Source: JAEVLT01 sp050496765
GTDB lineage: Bacteria > Bacillota > Bacilli > Bacillales > Cytobacillaceae
Assembly (NCBI RefSeq): GCF_050496765.1
Contig: NZ_JBNWEO010000013.1
Location: forward strand, 623,534 to 687,533
Direction of reading: 5' to 3'
DNA: 64,000 nt
The notes under the pieces were generated by a model. That model was not told the origin of the DNA. It saw only the letters and a list, made by a program, of their open reading frames with translations, and made no database searches. Each line of letters starts with the position of its first letter. The first letter of the stretch is position 1. The position numbers and the translations under genes were made by a program. Shown here one piece after another: positions 46,934 to 55,037 of this stretch.

Positions 46934-47087
46934 ATAAATTCTGATATTATAAATGAAAACTCGCTGACTGGCGAGTCCTTTGGACGAAGACAGAGGCGTA
47001 GTTGAATTTACCACGCTCGTATACCTGCCACATCCTGTGGCACTCGCCTGACTAGGTCGTCCTGTCCATTGTCCGTTCAGAATTTAT
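46934..47087. repeat. Long imperfect palindrome, 154 bp, between two operons
   Basis: The ends ATAAATTCTGA (46934-46944) and TCAGAATTTAT (47077-47087) are exact inverse complements. Inside, GGCGAGT pairs with ACTCGCC, and TGCCACA with TGTGGCA as a local hairpin. The inner part is GC-richer than its surroundings and has no open frame. It could be a miniature inverted-repeat element or a structured RNA. Confidence 0.6.
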
Positions 47088-47107
47088 CCATATAAATTAG
47101 CAAAAAA

Positions 47108-47147
47108 TAAAAATAGCAATCCGGCATCAAAGCGGATTGCTATTTTT
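47108..47147 (-). terminator. Terminator after the 79-residue gene
   Basis: A perfect stem of about 14 bp with CAATCCG / CGGATTG at the loop end and A/T runs outside, directly after the stop at 47164. Confidence 0.85.
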
Positions 47148-47163
47148 CAAAAAAATTAACCGG

Positions 47164-47403
47164 TTATTCGCGTTCAGATGAACTTTCTTGGCTATTTTCT
47201 TCATTTAACTTGTTTTCGTCTTCTCTCATTTGCCGGCCCCAAAAAAATCCCCAAGGGTCTCTCCTTGGAAAATGCTCTTCTTCATGGGTATCAGTCTGAT
47301 GTTTCCGGTTTATGACAACGTTATCTGGATCAACAATTTCAATATTTTTTGCATGGATCGTTAAATGATCGACATAGATCGTTTTTCCCTTTTTAGTGGA
47401 CAT
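47164..47403 (-). CDS. Hypothetical 79-residue protein
   Basis: From the ATG at 47403, preceded by GGGGAGGTG; 14 further codons are open but overlap that site. N-terminal half KGKTIYVDHLTIHAKNIEIV is strand-forming; the C-terminal half is charged and acidic (EENSQESSSERE) with an aromatic DPWGFFWGR patch. I do not recognise the family. Single gene with its own terminator. Confidence 0.7.
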   Translation of the reverse strand: MSTKKGKTIYVDHLTIHAKNIEIVDPDNVVINRKHQTDTHEEEHFPRRDPWGFFWGRQMREDENKLNEENSQESSSERE

Positions 47404-47500
47404 CTTCACACCTCCCCAAAATGTAATTCGATTTATCCTATTCATTTGAAATCAATGCGTATAGGCATGCGTTTACTATTTTTTCCTTGGAAGGGTGTAA

Positions 47501-47539
47501 AAAAACCCACCAAGAATGTTTCATTCCTGCTGGGTTTCG
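47501..47539 (-). terminator. Terminator of the formate dehydrogenase operon
   Basis: A long hairpin (GAATG around a 3-base loop, extended by AAACCCA / TGGGTTT with a mismatch) followed by seven Ts on the minus strand. Confidence 0.85.
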
Positions 47540-47542
47540 TTT

Positions 47543-48358
47543 TTAGGATCCCATTTCTGTTTCTTCCTTTGTAATTCTCCAGTCATGGGTATAGATATTG
47601 AAGCTTTGATTGCGAATGAAGCCGACAGTGGTGATTCCTAAATTGTTGGCCATCTCCAGTGCTAATTCAGTTGGAGCTGCCTTTGATAACACAACCGGAC
47701 AGCCCATTTTCGATGCTTTGATTAAAATTTCACTGGAAATTCTGCCGCTGAACACCAGTACTTTATCGCTTGTTGGAATGGCGTTTTGAATGCAATATCC
47801 ATATAATTTGTCCAAAGCATTGTGCCGGCCGATATCCATCCGCATCAAGATCATTCCGTCCTTGTCGCATAAGGCCGCATTGTGCACACCGCCTGTTCGC
47901 TTAAAAGTTGCTGCTTCCTGCTGCATAGATGTCATAAGAGTAATGCATTCGCTTGGAGACAATGACAGTTCGACATTGTGCAGTTTTTTTACGGTTAATG
48001 CATCATTGACAAAATAAAAACTTTGCCGGGACATTCCGCAACAGGAAGTAATATAACGTTTTGAACGGAATTTCTCGTATAACTGCGGCTTTTGTTTTAC
48101 CGTCACATGGGCAAAGCCCCGACCTTCTTCAATCCAAAGATCTTCAATATCATCCATACTTTTAATCACATTTTCTGAAGCTAAAAAGCCGATCACCATT
48201 TCTTCCAAGTGCTCAGGTGTGCAAACAAGGGTGGCAAACTCTTCTTGATTCAGTTTGATTGTTATTGGAAACTCGGTCACGATCGTATCATCGGTTTGCG
48301 ACAACTTCCCATCCTGAAAACGAACAATTGTAAAATGGGTTTCATTTTGCAGCAACAT
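47543..48358 (-). CDS. fdhD: FdhD, formate dehydrogenase sulfurtransferase
   Basis: 271 residues from the ATG at 48358 (AGAGGTGAGAGAC upstream); GTG three codons earlier is possible. The sulfur-transfer cysteines are in YITSCCGMSRQS, and further family blocks are FKRTGGVHNAALC, MDIGRHNALDKLYG and VFSGRISSEILIKA. FdhD passes sulfur from a cysteine desulfurase to the molybdenum cofactor, activating formate dehydrogenase. It is the last gene of the operon headed by the formate dehydrogenase itself. Confidence 0.95.
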   Translation of the reverse strand: MLLQNETHFTIVRFQDGKLSQTDDTIVTEFPITIKLNQEEFATLVCTPEHLEEMVIGFLASENVIKSMDDIEDLWIEEGRGFAHVTVKQKPQLYEKFRSKRYITSCCGMSRQSFYFVNDALTVKKLHNVELSLSPSECITLMTSMQQEAATFKRTGGVHNAALCDKDGMILMRMDIGRHNALDKLYGYCIQNAIPTSDKVLVFSGRISSEILIKASKMGCPVVLSKAAPTELALEMANNLGITTVGFIRNQSFNIYTHDWRITKEETEMGS

Positions 48359-48363
48359 GTCTC

Positions 48364-48711
48364 TCACCTCTCAATCGGCTTATCAAAAACGAACACCGAA
48401 ATCGCGATATCCTCCTCAATATTGATATCTGAGAATAGATTTAGTAATTTTGCTTGAACCAATTCTTCCATTTCATCCGGCTGATGCTGTTTATAAAAAT
48501 CCTGAATCATTTTCGTGCGTGCCCGGTGAACTTGGTCATAGCCTTCCGGACTTTGGATAATAAATTGCTCAACAGGTGTTAAATTTCCTTTAAGATTCGT
48601 AATCGCCATATTCTCGGCAAAGATGGTTTTAATGGAATCGGGTCCTTTTCCAAATAAATCTTTCCGAACCTTGCGGACGAGCTCATTGAACTGATGTTCT
48701 ATTTTGCTCAT
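48364..48711 (-). CDS. DUF2294 (MpsC-type) protein
   Basis: 115 residues, MSKIEHQFNELVRKVRKDLF at the start. It matches the DUF2294 family, including the GKGPDSIKTIFAEN block and the ISVFVFDKPIER end. The name MpsC comes from a membrane-potential-generating system in staphylococci; the molecular function is not clear. It lies between the DUF1641 and fdhD genes. Confidence 0.8.
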   Translation of the reverse strand: MSKIEHQFNELVRKVRKDLFGKGPDSIKTIFAENMAITNLKGNLTPVEQFIIQSPEGYDQVHRARTKMIQDFYKQHQPDEMEELVQAKLLNLFSDINIEEDIAISVFVFDKPIER

Positions 48712-48754
48712 ATATCCTTTATTTTCCCCTTTCTCAAAAAAACAATCCTTGGAA

Positions 48755-49219
48755 TTACTCTTTTAGCCCTTCGCCAATTCCTTTCAGCAGGTTCAGGCCG
48801 AATAATACTGTCCGGTTAATATCCGGATCCTTCAAGGCTTTCAGAAGATCCATTACGCCGGCCTTCTCACCTTTTTTCAAACCTTCTTCTGCTTTTAGTA
48901 TTCCATTCGAAACGCCGCCGATTAATTTTTTTGTCAAAGCGGGATCGACTTCTGTTAACGCTTCGACAGCAGCCATCGCATTGTTCATAATATTTGTAAC
49001 GGGCGGCCGGTTTAATTGTCCGACCGCAATTTTTGCCACTTTCTCTTTTGCTTGCACAAGGGAGACAACAGCTTCCAAAATTCCGATTTCGTGAAGCTCT
49101 TGCACCAAATCAATTGCTTGTTTTAAGCCATCTGAATTTTTTTTCGCATGTTCTGTTAATTGTTCAATGGATTCCGATTTCGTTTCGTTTTTCGCAACTA
49201 CTGTAATAGGCTTCGCCAT
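48755..49219 (-). CDS. DUF1641 protein of the formate dehydrogenase operon
   Basis: 154 residues, helical, similar to B. subtilis YrhD, which also follows a formate dehydrogenase gene. Blocks: LVQELHEIGILEAVVSL, GVSNGILKAEEGLKKGEKAG and the FGLNLLKGIGEG end. The gene is 15 bases after fdhF. It may be a small accessory or membrane-association subunit; not established. Confidence 0.85.
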   Translation of the reverse strand: MAKPITVVAKNETKSESIEQLTEHAKKNSDGLKQAIDLVQELHEIGILEAVVSLVQAKEKVAKIAVGQLNRPPVTNIMNNAMAAVEALTEVDPALTKKLIGGVSNGILKAEEGLKKGEKAGVMDLLKALKDPDINRTVLFGLNLLKGIGEGLKE

Positions 49220-49234
49220 GTCGATTCTCCCCTC

Positions 49235-52186
49235 TTATACCCCTGGTTTGACGTATTCATTCACCGATGCAATTGGCTCATAATCATCACGCTGCCATTT
49301 ACGGAAAACTTCAACTCCCATTTGCGGGTTACGCTTCGCATTGCGCGGGTTAAAGACCGGAATCGGCGAGCCTCCGCCATTTTTCAATAATTCCATCCGA
49401 ACCCGGGTCTGCTTATAGGCAGGTGTGTGGGTATGCACGTCACCCGCACTTCCTGTCAGCAAGTTAACGGCATCTTCATGGCTAACGGAGTGCATCGGAA
49501 CATATAATTCATTTCCCTGTACCCTATCCGTCACCGTTGCCCGCAGTTTGATGGCACCATATGGAGAGACTAAGCGAACCAATGCACCTTCCTTAATTCC
49601 CCGGGCTGTTGCAAGCTCCGGTGAAACCTCAACGAATACCTCTGGCAATTTATATAAAAGTCCTTTTGATTTGTTCGTTAAATTGCCTTCATGGAAATGT
49701 TCCAAAAGCCGCCCATTGTTCAGAATCAAATCAAATTCTTCGGCATATTGCACTGGTGGAATGTATTCCATCAGCGAAAACTTCGCTTTTTTATCGGGGA
49801 AGTTAAAGCCCTCCATAAAGAGAAGCGGTGTACTTTCGCCTGTATTGCTTCCCCAGAAGAAGCTGTTCCAGCCTTCAAGCATGTCATAATTGGCTTGAGA
49901 GAAAATCGGCGATAGGCTTGCCATTTCAGCAAAAATTTCGCCAGGATGGCTAAAGTTCCAATCAAATCCCATATAGTTTGCCACTTGCTGAATGATCCAC
50001 CAATCCGGTTTTGACTCTTCCAATGGCTCGAATACTTGATACAATCTTTGGACACGACGTTCGGTGTTCGTAAAGGTACCATCTTTTTCAAGCGACGGTG
50101 CAGCTGGTAAAATCACATCGGCAAACTGTGCCGTTTTCGTAAAGAAAACATCTTGTACCACAAAGAAGTCAAGTTTTGACAATGTTTCATGTACATGGTT
50201 GGAATTGGAGTCAATCCAAGCCATTTCTTCACCGACTAAATACATAGCTTTAAGATCGCCAGTTTCGACGGCTTCGAGCATTTCGATGTTTGTTTTTCCC
50301 GGTTTGTTTGAAATTTCCACACCGTACGTTTGTTCAAAGCGATGGCGTGCGGCTTCATCGGTAATATGCTGGTTACCAGGAAGCCAGCCAGGAAGAGTTC
50401 CCATATCACATGCGCCTTGGACATTGTTGTGTCCGCGCAGTGGATAAGCTCCTGCACCCGGACGCATATAGTTACCAGTCAGCAATAACAGGTTTGAAAT
50501 CGCAGCAGAGGTATAGCTTCCGGCAATATTTTGCGTTACGCCCATTCCCCAAAGAATGCAGGTTCCATCTGCTTCATGAATTGTTTTAGCTACTTCTTTT
50601 AAGGTTTCTTGCGGAATGCCCGTCACCTTTTCGGCATACTCCAATGTGTACGATTGCAGCAGTTCTTTATAGTCTTCATATTGTTTCACATTTTCACGAA
50701 TAAAATTTTCATCCTGCCAGCCTTGGTCAATGATATACTTGGCAACAGCGCTGAGCCAGACAAAGTCTGTTCCTTGGTTCGGATGAATGTAAAGATCGGC
50801 GCGTTCCGCCATTTCATGTTTGCGTAAGTCAGAAACAATTAATTTTTGTCCATTTAATTTATGTGCCCGTTTGACTCTTGTTGCTAACACTGGATGGCCT
50901 TCTGTCGGGTTCGCGCCTACGATGATAACAAGACCGGCTTTGGAAATGTCTTGAATGGTGCCCGTATCACCGCCGAAGCCAACGGTAGCGAGCAAGCCGT
51001 CAGATGCTGGCGACTGGCAATATCTTGAGCAATTATCAACATTGTTTGTTCCAAACACTTGGCGTGCCAGTTTTTGCATTAAATAATTTTCTTCATTGGT
51101 AATTTTGGATGAAGAGACAAACCCGATTGCATCGCCGCCATGCGCCGCACGAATGCTGCCCATTTTTTCAGAAATCAGTGTTAACGCTTCATCCCAGCTG
51201 GCTGGTACAAACTCATCGCCTTTTCGGATAAGCGGTGTAGTTACTCGCTCTTCTGAGTTGACAAAATCCCAGCCGAATTTTCCTTTCACGCAAGTTGAAA
51301 TACTGTTTACCGGTGCCTGCTCGACAGGCTCGATTTTTAAAATTTTCCGGCCTTTTGTCCAAACTTCAAAGGAGCATCCTACCCCGCAGAACGTGCAGAC
51401 CGTTTTCGTTTTCTTTGTTCTTGTTTCACGCATCGCCGCTTCTACTTCTGATACGGCAAAAATCCCGCTGTAGCTTGGTTCAACAGCCTTTACAAGATCA
51501 ATCATTGGTGTTAACAAGTCTTCTTTTATGCCAGACATGAATCCAGCTTCGCCTAACATTGATTTTTCCATCAATGCATTACATGGACAGACGGTTGCAC
51601 ACTGGCCGCATGACACACAGGAAGACTCATTAATCGATTTCCCACCGTCCCAAAGAACGCGCGGCATTTCTCTTTCCCAATCAATTGTCAACGTTTCATT
51701 GACTTGGACATCCTGACAAACTTCAACACATCGGCCGCAAAGGATACACTGATCAGGGTCATAGCGGTAGAATGGATGCGACAGATCTACATCATAGCCT
51801 TTTGGACGGAATGGCCGGGTTTGATGCTCCATTTCCAAAAGTTCTGCAGTGTTGTGCACGCGACAATTGCCATTGTTATTGTCACAAACCGTACAGTAGA
51901 GCATATGGTTTTCTAAAATCCTGTCCATTGCTTCCCTTTGAGCGGATTTGGCCAGCTCTGAATTCGTTCTGATTTTCATTCCGTTCTCAAAGGTAGTTGA
52001 ACAGGCCCGCATCAATTCTCCATTGATTTCCACCATGCATGTGTCACATGTCTGGATGGGACCTGTTATTTCGGAATAACAGATATGCGGGTGCTCGATT
52101 CCCTGTGCCGTTAAATAATCTAAAATCCGTTCCCCATCTTCAACTGCTTTCGTTTCCCCATTGATTGATACCGAAATCGTACTCAT
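49235..52186 (-). CDS. fdhF: Formate dehydrogenase, molybdenum-dependent, FdhF/YrhE type
   Basis: 983 residues. An N-terminal 2Fe-2S ferredoxin domain (CYSEITGPIQTCDTC), a His-Cys cluster motif (HMLYCTVCDNNNGNC), two 4Fe-4S motifs (CILCGRCVEVCQ; CVSCGQCATVCPC), then the molybdopterin catalytic domain with CTFCGVGCSFEVW. The active-site residue is Cys in NNVDNCSRYCQSPA rather than selenocysteine. C-terminal MopB domain ends in MHSVSHEDAVNLLTG. It oxidises formate to CO2; the layout matches cytosolic NAD-linked enzymes. It heads the operon. Confidence 0.96.
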   Translation of the reverse strand: MSTISVSINGETKAVEDGERILDYLTAQGIEHPHICYSEITGPIQTCDTCMVEINGELMRACSTTFENGMKIRTNSELAKSAQREAMDRILENHMLYCTVCDNNNGNCRVHNTAELLEMEHQTRPFRPKGYDVDLSHPFYRYDPDQCILCGRCVEVCQDVQVNETLTIDWEREMPRVLWDGGKSINESSCVSCGQCATVCPCNALMEKSMLGEAGFMSGIKEDLLTPMIDLVKAVEPSYSGIFAVSEVEAAMRETRTKKTKTVCTFCGVGCSFEVWTKGRKILKIEPVEQAPVNSISTCVKGKFGWDFVNSEERVTTPLIRKGDEFVPASWDEALTLISEKMGSIRAAHGGDAIGFVSSSKITNEENYLMQKLARQVFGTNNVDNCSRYCQSPASDGLLATVGFGGDTGTIQDISKAGLVIIVGANPTEGHPVLATRVKRAHKLNGQKLIVSDLRKHEMAERADLYIHPNQGTDFVWLSAVAKYIIDQGWQDENFIRENVKQYEDYKELLQSYTLEYAEKVTGIPQETLKEVAKTIHEADGTCILWGMGVTQNIAGSYTSAAISNLLLLTGNYMRPGAGAYPLRGHNNVQGACDMGTLPGWLPGNQHITDEAARHRFEQTYGVEISNKPGKTNIEMLEAVETGDLKAMYLVGEEMAWIDSNSNHVHETLSKLDFFVVQDVFFTKTAQFADVILPAAPSLEKDGTFTNTERRVQRLYQVFEPLEESKPDWWIIQQVANYMGFDWNFSHPGEIFAEMASLSPIFSQANYDMLEGWNSFFWGSNTGESTPLLFMEGFNFPDKKAKFSLMEYIPPVQYAEEFDLILNNGRLLEHFHEGNLTNKSKGLLYKLPEVFVEVSPELATARGIKEGALVRLVSPYGAIKLRATVTDRVQGNELYVPMHSVSHEDAVNLLTGSAGDVHTHTPAYKQTRVRMELLKNGGGSPIPVFNPRNAKRNPQMGVEVFRKWQRDDYEPIASVNEYVKPGV

Positions 52187-52207
52187 CTCTATTTACCCTT
52201 CTTCCAG

Positions 52208-52272
52208 TAAAAAATAAAAAATCCACCACAATCCGCTATGTAACCGTTTTTACATAGTCGTTTGTGATGGAT
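52208..52272 (-). promoter_or_regulatory. Leader hairpin with T-run before fdhF (candidate attenuator)
   Basis: On the minus strand ATCCATCACAA and TTGTGGTGGAT form the outer stem and CTATGTAA / TTACATAG the inner stem, separated by small internal loops. TTTTTTATTTTTT follows directly. It sits in the fdhF leader, about 20 bases before the start codon, downstream of the promoter at 52368. This is the shape of a terminator inside a leader. It does not look like the Moco riboswitch. Confidence 0.7.
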
Positions 52273-52367
52273 GAATAGCTAGCATCTTCAATACTTTTTA
52301 CCAATCCATTTTCCACTTACCAAGTAGCATCCAAACTTGTGAACAAAATTTGAACACCACAATGTCA

Positions 52368-52396
52368 AGTGTAATTTTTTTAATTAATAATGTCAA
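52368..52396 (-). promoter_or_regulatory. SigA-type promoter of the formate dehydrogenase operon
   Basis: TTGACA, 17 bases, TACACT on the minus strand. Just downstream, TTGTG and CACAA bracket a partly symmetrical AT-rich stretch that could be a regulator site. Confidence 0.6.
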
Positions 52397-52525
52397 TATG
52401 GTGAATTCTAGTTTAAAAAATATTTTTTTTGTGTAATTTACCTTGACTTTTTTTAAAAATGCGATGAAAAGGAGAGCATTGGGATAATTTGCAAATAAAA
52501 AAAGATTGATGCATATGTGCACCAA

Positions 52526-52763
52526 CCAAATTATGGGAAGCTTTAAGAAAAGAGCGTCAACTTGCTCTTCAATTAAGTTATCTCCATCTTACCGAAAAGT
52601 TTTGTAGAAGTTATAAAGAAGTTGTGTGGAAGTTGTGAAATGATCAAATGGTTAAGTCTTCAATGCATAGGTCAGCTGCTCCATTTATTAAACAAAACAA
52701 GATAAAACAGATATTTCCCTTATTCGAATAACCTATTTTAATTTTAGAATGAGGCAATAAAAA
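52526..52763. other. AT-rich stretch without a supported gene
   Basis: I see no gene with start and ribosome site. A 37-codon stretch on the plus strand (about 52515-52640, including KLWEALRKERQLAL) is open and reads like helical protein but has no start codon, so it may be a decayed gene remnant. Confidence 0.35.
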
Positions 52764-52814
52764 GTGGTAAAAGACATTAAAGCACTTTATAATTATTTTG
52801 GGCAGGTGAGCAGA

Positions 52815-53054
52815 ATGGACAATAAAATTTATGAATTGCTTTTAGAAATGAAGAAAGAAATAAAAGAGGAATTCAATACACTGCACAAAAGGATTGACGG
52901 TTTAGAAAATCAAACATTGCACGGATTTAGAGAAATGAAACTTCATATTGAAAACCGAAATAAAGAGAAAGAATTGATGATAGACTTCATGCAGGATAAG
53001 ATAACTGAGCTTGAACGTAAATATTATGAACTGTCAAAAAGAGTAGAAAATTAA
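52815..53054 (+). CDS. Hypothetical coiled-coil protein
   Basis: 79 residues from the ATG at 52815 (AGGTGAG upstream); GTG at 52764 is an alternative start giving 96 residues. Nearly all helix with heptad spacing (IYELLLEMKKEIKEEFNTLH; MQDKITELERKYYELSKR). No membrane span. Similar small coiled-coil proteins are common near phages and stress loci, but I do not recognise it. It is the last plus-strand gene before the integrated element. Confidence 0.65.
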   Translation: MDNKIYELLLEMKKEIKEEFNTLHKRIDGLENQTLHGFREMKLHIENRNKEKELMIDFMQDKITELERKYYELSKRVEN

Positions 53055-53146
53055 ATAACTATTGTTGTGTTTACAAGCCACAAATGTCCAAAATTTATTG
53101 CAGCCCCGGTAGCAAACATACCTTATCCGCTTTACACAATAAACCT

Positions 53147-53174
53147 CGGCAGGTTTCGCACCTGCCGGGTTTTC
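53147..53174. terminator. Terminator after the coiled-coil gene
   Basis: CGGCAGGT and ACCTGCCG pair perfectly over a 5-base loop, followed by GGTTTTC on the plus strand. Confidence 0.8.
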
Positions 53175-53175
53175 T

Positions 53176-53334
53176 TCATGCATATTGTTTGCTGCTCTCT
53201 TCCTTGTGGAAAAAGTGTTTCATTGCCTGGAAGACATCGGCTTTCTGTTTTAGAATGTAATACATAAAGCGTTCGTCTTTGATATTTTTATAGGCGGTCA
53301 TTAAGGTTGAGTGGCGGTTGTACTGATTTAATTC
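53176..53334 (-). pseudogene. 3' remnant of an unidentified gene at the edge of the mobile element
   Basis: On the minus strand 52 codons read without interruption into a stop that is followed by the terminator at 53147. Codon use and residues look real (HSTLMTAYKNIKDERFMYY; ILKQKADVFQAMKHFFHKEE). The frame is stopped at once upstream, where the element's recombinase gene ends. There is no ribosome site for the internal ATG. It looks like the C-terminal end of a host gene cut off by integration. I do not recognise the protein. Confidence 0.45.
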
Positions 53335-53356
53335 TTATTCATATACACATTTGATT

Positions 53357-53899
53357 TTAATGTATATTTCTGTACAAAGTGGCTTGAGAAATACCGGTTG
53401 CTTCAACAATCTCACGAATGGAATATATTTTAGAACCATACATTTTCAAGGCAAGTTTTAATTTTTTTTCAGATACCTTTGGCCGCCCTCCATTTCGTCC
53501 CCTAGCTCTTGCACTTTCAAGACCGGCTTTTGTACGTTCACTTATTATATCCCGTTCCAATTCCGAAAGGCTTGCCATAAACCGAAAGAAAAATCTCCCC
53601 ATTGCTGTAGAAGTATCAAGTTGATCTACAATTGAAACAAGCTCAACACCCATTTTTTCAAACGCATCACTTAATTCAATTAAATGTTTTGTACTTCTTC
53701 CAATCCGATCAAGTTTATATATTACTATTTTATCCCCTTTTCTTAGTAATTTCATCATTTCCTCCAATTGAGGACGTTCTTTTTTTGTACCTGTCATTTT
53801 CTCTTGAAAGATGCGATCACAACCAAACTTATTTAAAGCATCGAGCTGTAACTCTAAGTTCTGATCTTGTGTACTTACGCGAGCATATCCAAAAATCAT
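53357..53899 (-). CDS. Small serine recombinase (resolvase/invertase family)
   Basis: 180 residues. The catalytic serine is in YARVSTQDQNLELQLDAL (about residue 9); LDRIGRSTKHLIEL and ERDIISERTKAGLESARARG complete the catalytic domain. The C-terminal helix-turn-helix is YSIREIVEATGISQATLYR. It matches Tn3 resolvase / Hin invertase size, not the large phage integrases. At the element's edge it is the best candidate for integration, excision or multimer resolution. Start fixed by AAAAGGGG. Confidence 0.93.
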   Translation of the reverse strand: MIFGYARVSTQDQNLELQLDALNKFGCDRIFQEKMTGTKKERPQLEEMMKLLRKGDKIVIYKLDRIGRSTKHLIELSDAFEKMGVELVSIVDQLDTSTAMGRFFFRFMASLSELERDIISERTKAGLESARARGRNGGRPKVSEKKLKLALKMYGSKIYSIREIVEATGISQATLYRNIH

Positions 53900-53903
53900 T
53901 GCT

Positions 53904-54059
53904 TTATTTCCCCTTTTGATTTAATAAGGCGCATAAAGAAAGTAAAAGTTTAGATGCTTTAGTTTGAAATGATTCTGGTAAATGTCCCCTTCTAGCCTGT
54001 GTCCTTAGAGCATCAATAAGTATTTCTATTTCTTCATCAAGCAAGTCTATTTTTTTCAT
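53904..54059 (-). CDS. Small hypothetical protein upstream of the recombinase
   Basis: 51 residues, MKKIDLLDEEIEILIDALRT at the start, with a perfect AGGAGG ribosome site 5 bases before the ATG. Helical, soluble. It ends 4 bases before the recombinase start, so the two are co-transcribed and it may modulate recombination. Family not recognised. Confidence 0.75.
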   Translation of the reverse strand: MKKIDLLDEEIEILIDALRTQARRGHLPESFQTKASKLLLSLCALLNQKGK

Positions 54060-54138
54060 ATAATCCTCCTATTTCTTATCAAAAATGTTTTTCAATTCAT
54101 TAATGCGAATTTGATTTAGAGAATGTTTTTGTAAAAAG

Positions 54139-54164
54139 AAATCGACACTTTTCGTTGCCGATTT
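54139..54164 (-). terminator. Terminator at the end of the phage-like operon
   Basis: AAATCGGCA and TGTCGATTT (one mismatch) enclose an 8-base loop and are followed by TTTCTTTTTAC on the minus strand. It separates the morphogenesis operon from the recombinase pair. Confidence 0.65.
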
Positions 54165-54210
54165 TTATAACCCTATTTATTTGTCAAAACGAACGTTTTT
54201 GATAAACCTC

Positions 54211-54462
54211 TTAGGCTTTGACATCAATTCTCATGCCCGGAAAGGTGTTAGCTTCCACTATGCTGTCCATTTTAATTTTCATTTCATCTAGGTGCAAATT
54301 CATCACTTGCAGCAAATTGATAAACCGTTCATATCCATAAAAATCGATATGTTTTTTGTAGTATTCAGAACGAATTAGTTCTAATATTTTTTTGTTATAT
54401 TCCTTTAATGCAAGCGTGTCATCGTATAATCTTCCTAAAGCTAAAGCTTGCTTATTGTACAT
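54211..54462 (-). CDS. Hypothetical 83-residue element protein
   Basis: MYNKQALALGRLYDDTLALK at the start, AAAGGAAGATG upstream. Helical with a YYKKHIDFYGYERFI aromatic patch, no membrane span. Last gene of the long operon before a terminator. No family recognised. Confidence 0.7.
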   Translation of the reverse strand: MYNKQALALGRLYDDTLALKEYNKKILELIRSEYYKKHIDFYGYERFINLLQVMNLHLDEMKIKMDSIVEANTFPGMRIDVKA

Positions 54463-54476
54463 TTTTACATCTTCCT

Positions 54477-55037
54477 TTACATGAGAATAAGAACAATCGC
54501 ATTCATTACCATATGAGCAACCATTGAATTGAAAAGGTTTTTAGACAAAATGTAAATTGTTGAAAACGTCATACCCATTAGAAAATAAGATATTGTATTC
54601 GCAAAGTCGAAATGATATAGAGAAAACACCAAGGACGAAATTACCGCTGCTGAAGTAATATTCATTTTTCTATTAAGAAATTCAAAGATTATTTTTCTAA
54701 AAATGAATTCTTCTAGAATGGGGGCTATCATAACAATTAAAAATGTCATTTTAAAGCTATTGTTTGAAATATCAATTAAATCACTTGTTCGGGTTGATTC
54801 GATAAAAATTCCTAATAATTTTTGGAGTTGTACCCAAAATATCTGAATTAAAATTGCTATGATCCCGCCAATACCGCCCCATTTAAGTACATTTTTGAAT
54901 GAAATATTTTTTATAATTGGGATCCACGAATTCCTAAATAAAAATGCAAATAAAATCAATAATAAATATAAATAATTCGATCCTGCCATAACTGCGGCAG
55001 AATAGGCTAAAACGCTTAAAATATTTTCTCTTTTCAC
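54477..55037 (-). CDS. CPBP-family intramembrane metalloprotease (Abi type)
   Basis: 186 residues, about six membrane spans. The family motifs are complete: EEFIFRKIIFEF (two Glu and Arg), FSLYHFDFAN (His) and HMVMNAIVL (His, Asn). Such proteases act in CAAX-like processing, bacteriocin immunity and phage defence. In this element it could process a coat or adhesin precursor, or protect the host membrane. It overlaps the preceding gene by 4 bases. Confidence 0.88.
   Translation of the reverse strand: MKRENILSVLAYSAAVMAGSNYLYLLLILFAFLFRNSWIPIIKNISFKNVLKWGGIGGIIAILIQIFWVQLQKLLGIFIESTRTSDLIDISNNSFKMTFLIVMIAPILEEFIFRKIIFEFLNRKMNITSAAVISSLVFSLYHFDFANTISYFLMGMTFSTIYILSKNLFNSMVAHMVMNAIVLILM

Noticed and set aside
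52208..52272. Molybdenum cofactor riboswitch
   Set aside because: The leader lacks the multi-helix layout of that class and consists of one long hairpin.
52298..52525. A 75-codon minus-strand frame upstream of fdhF
   Set aside because: It covers the promoter region, is made of AT-rich filler residues and has no ribosome site.
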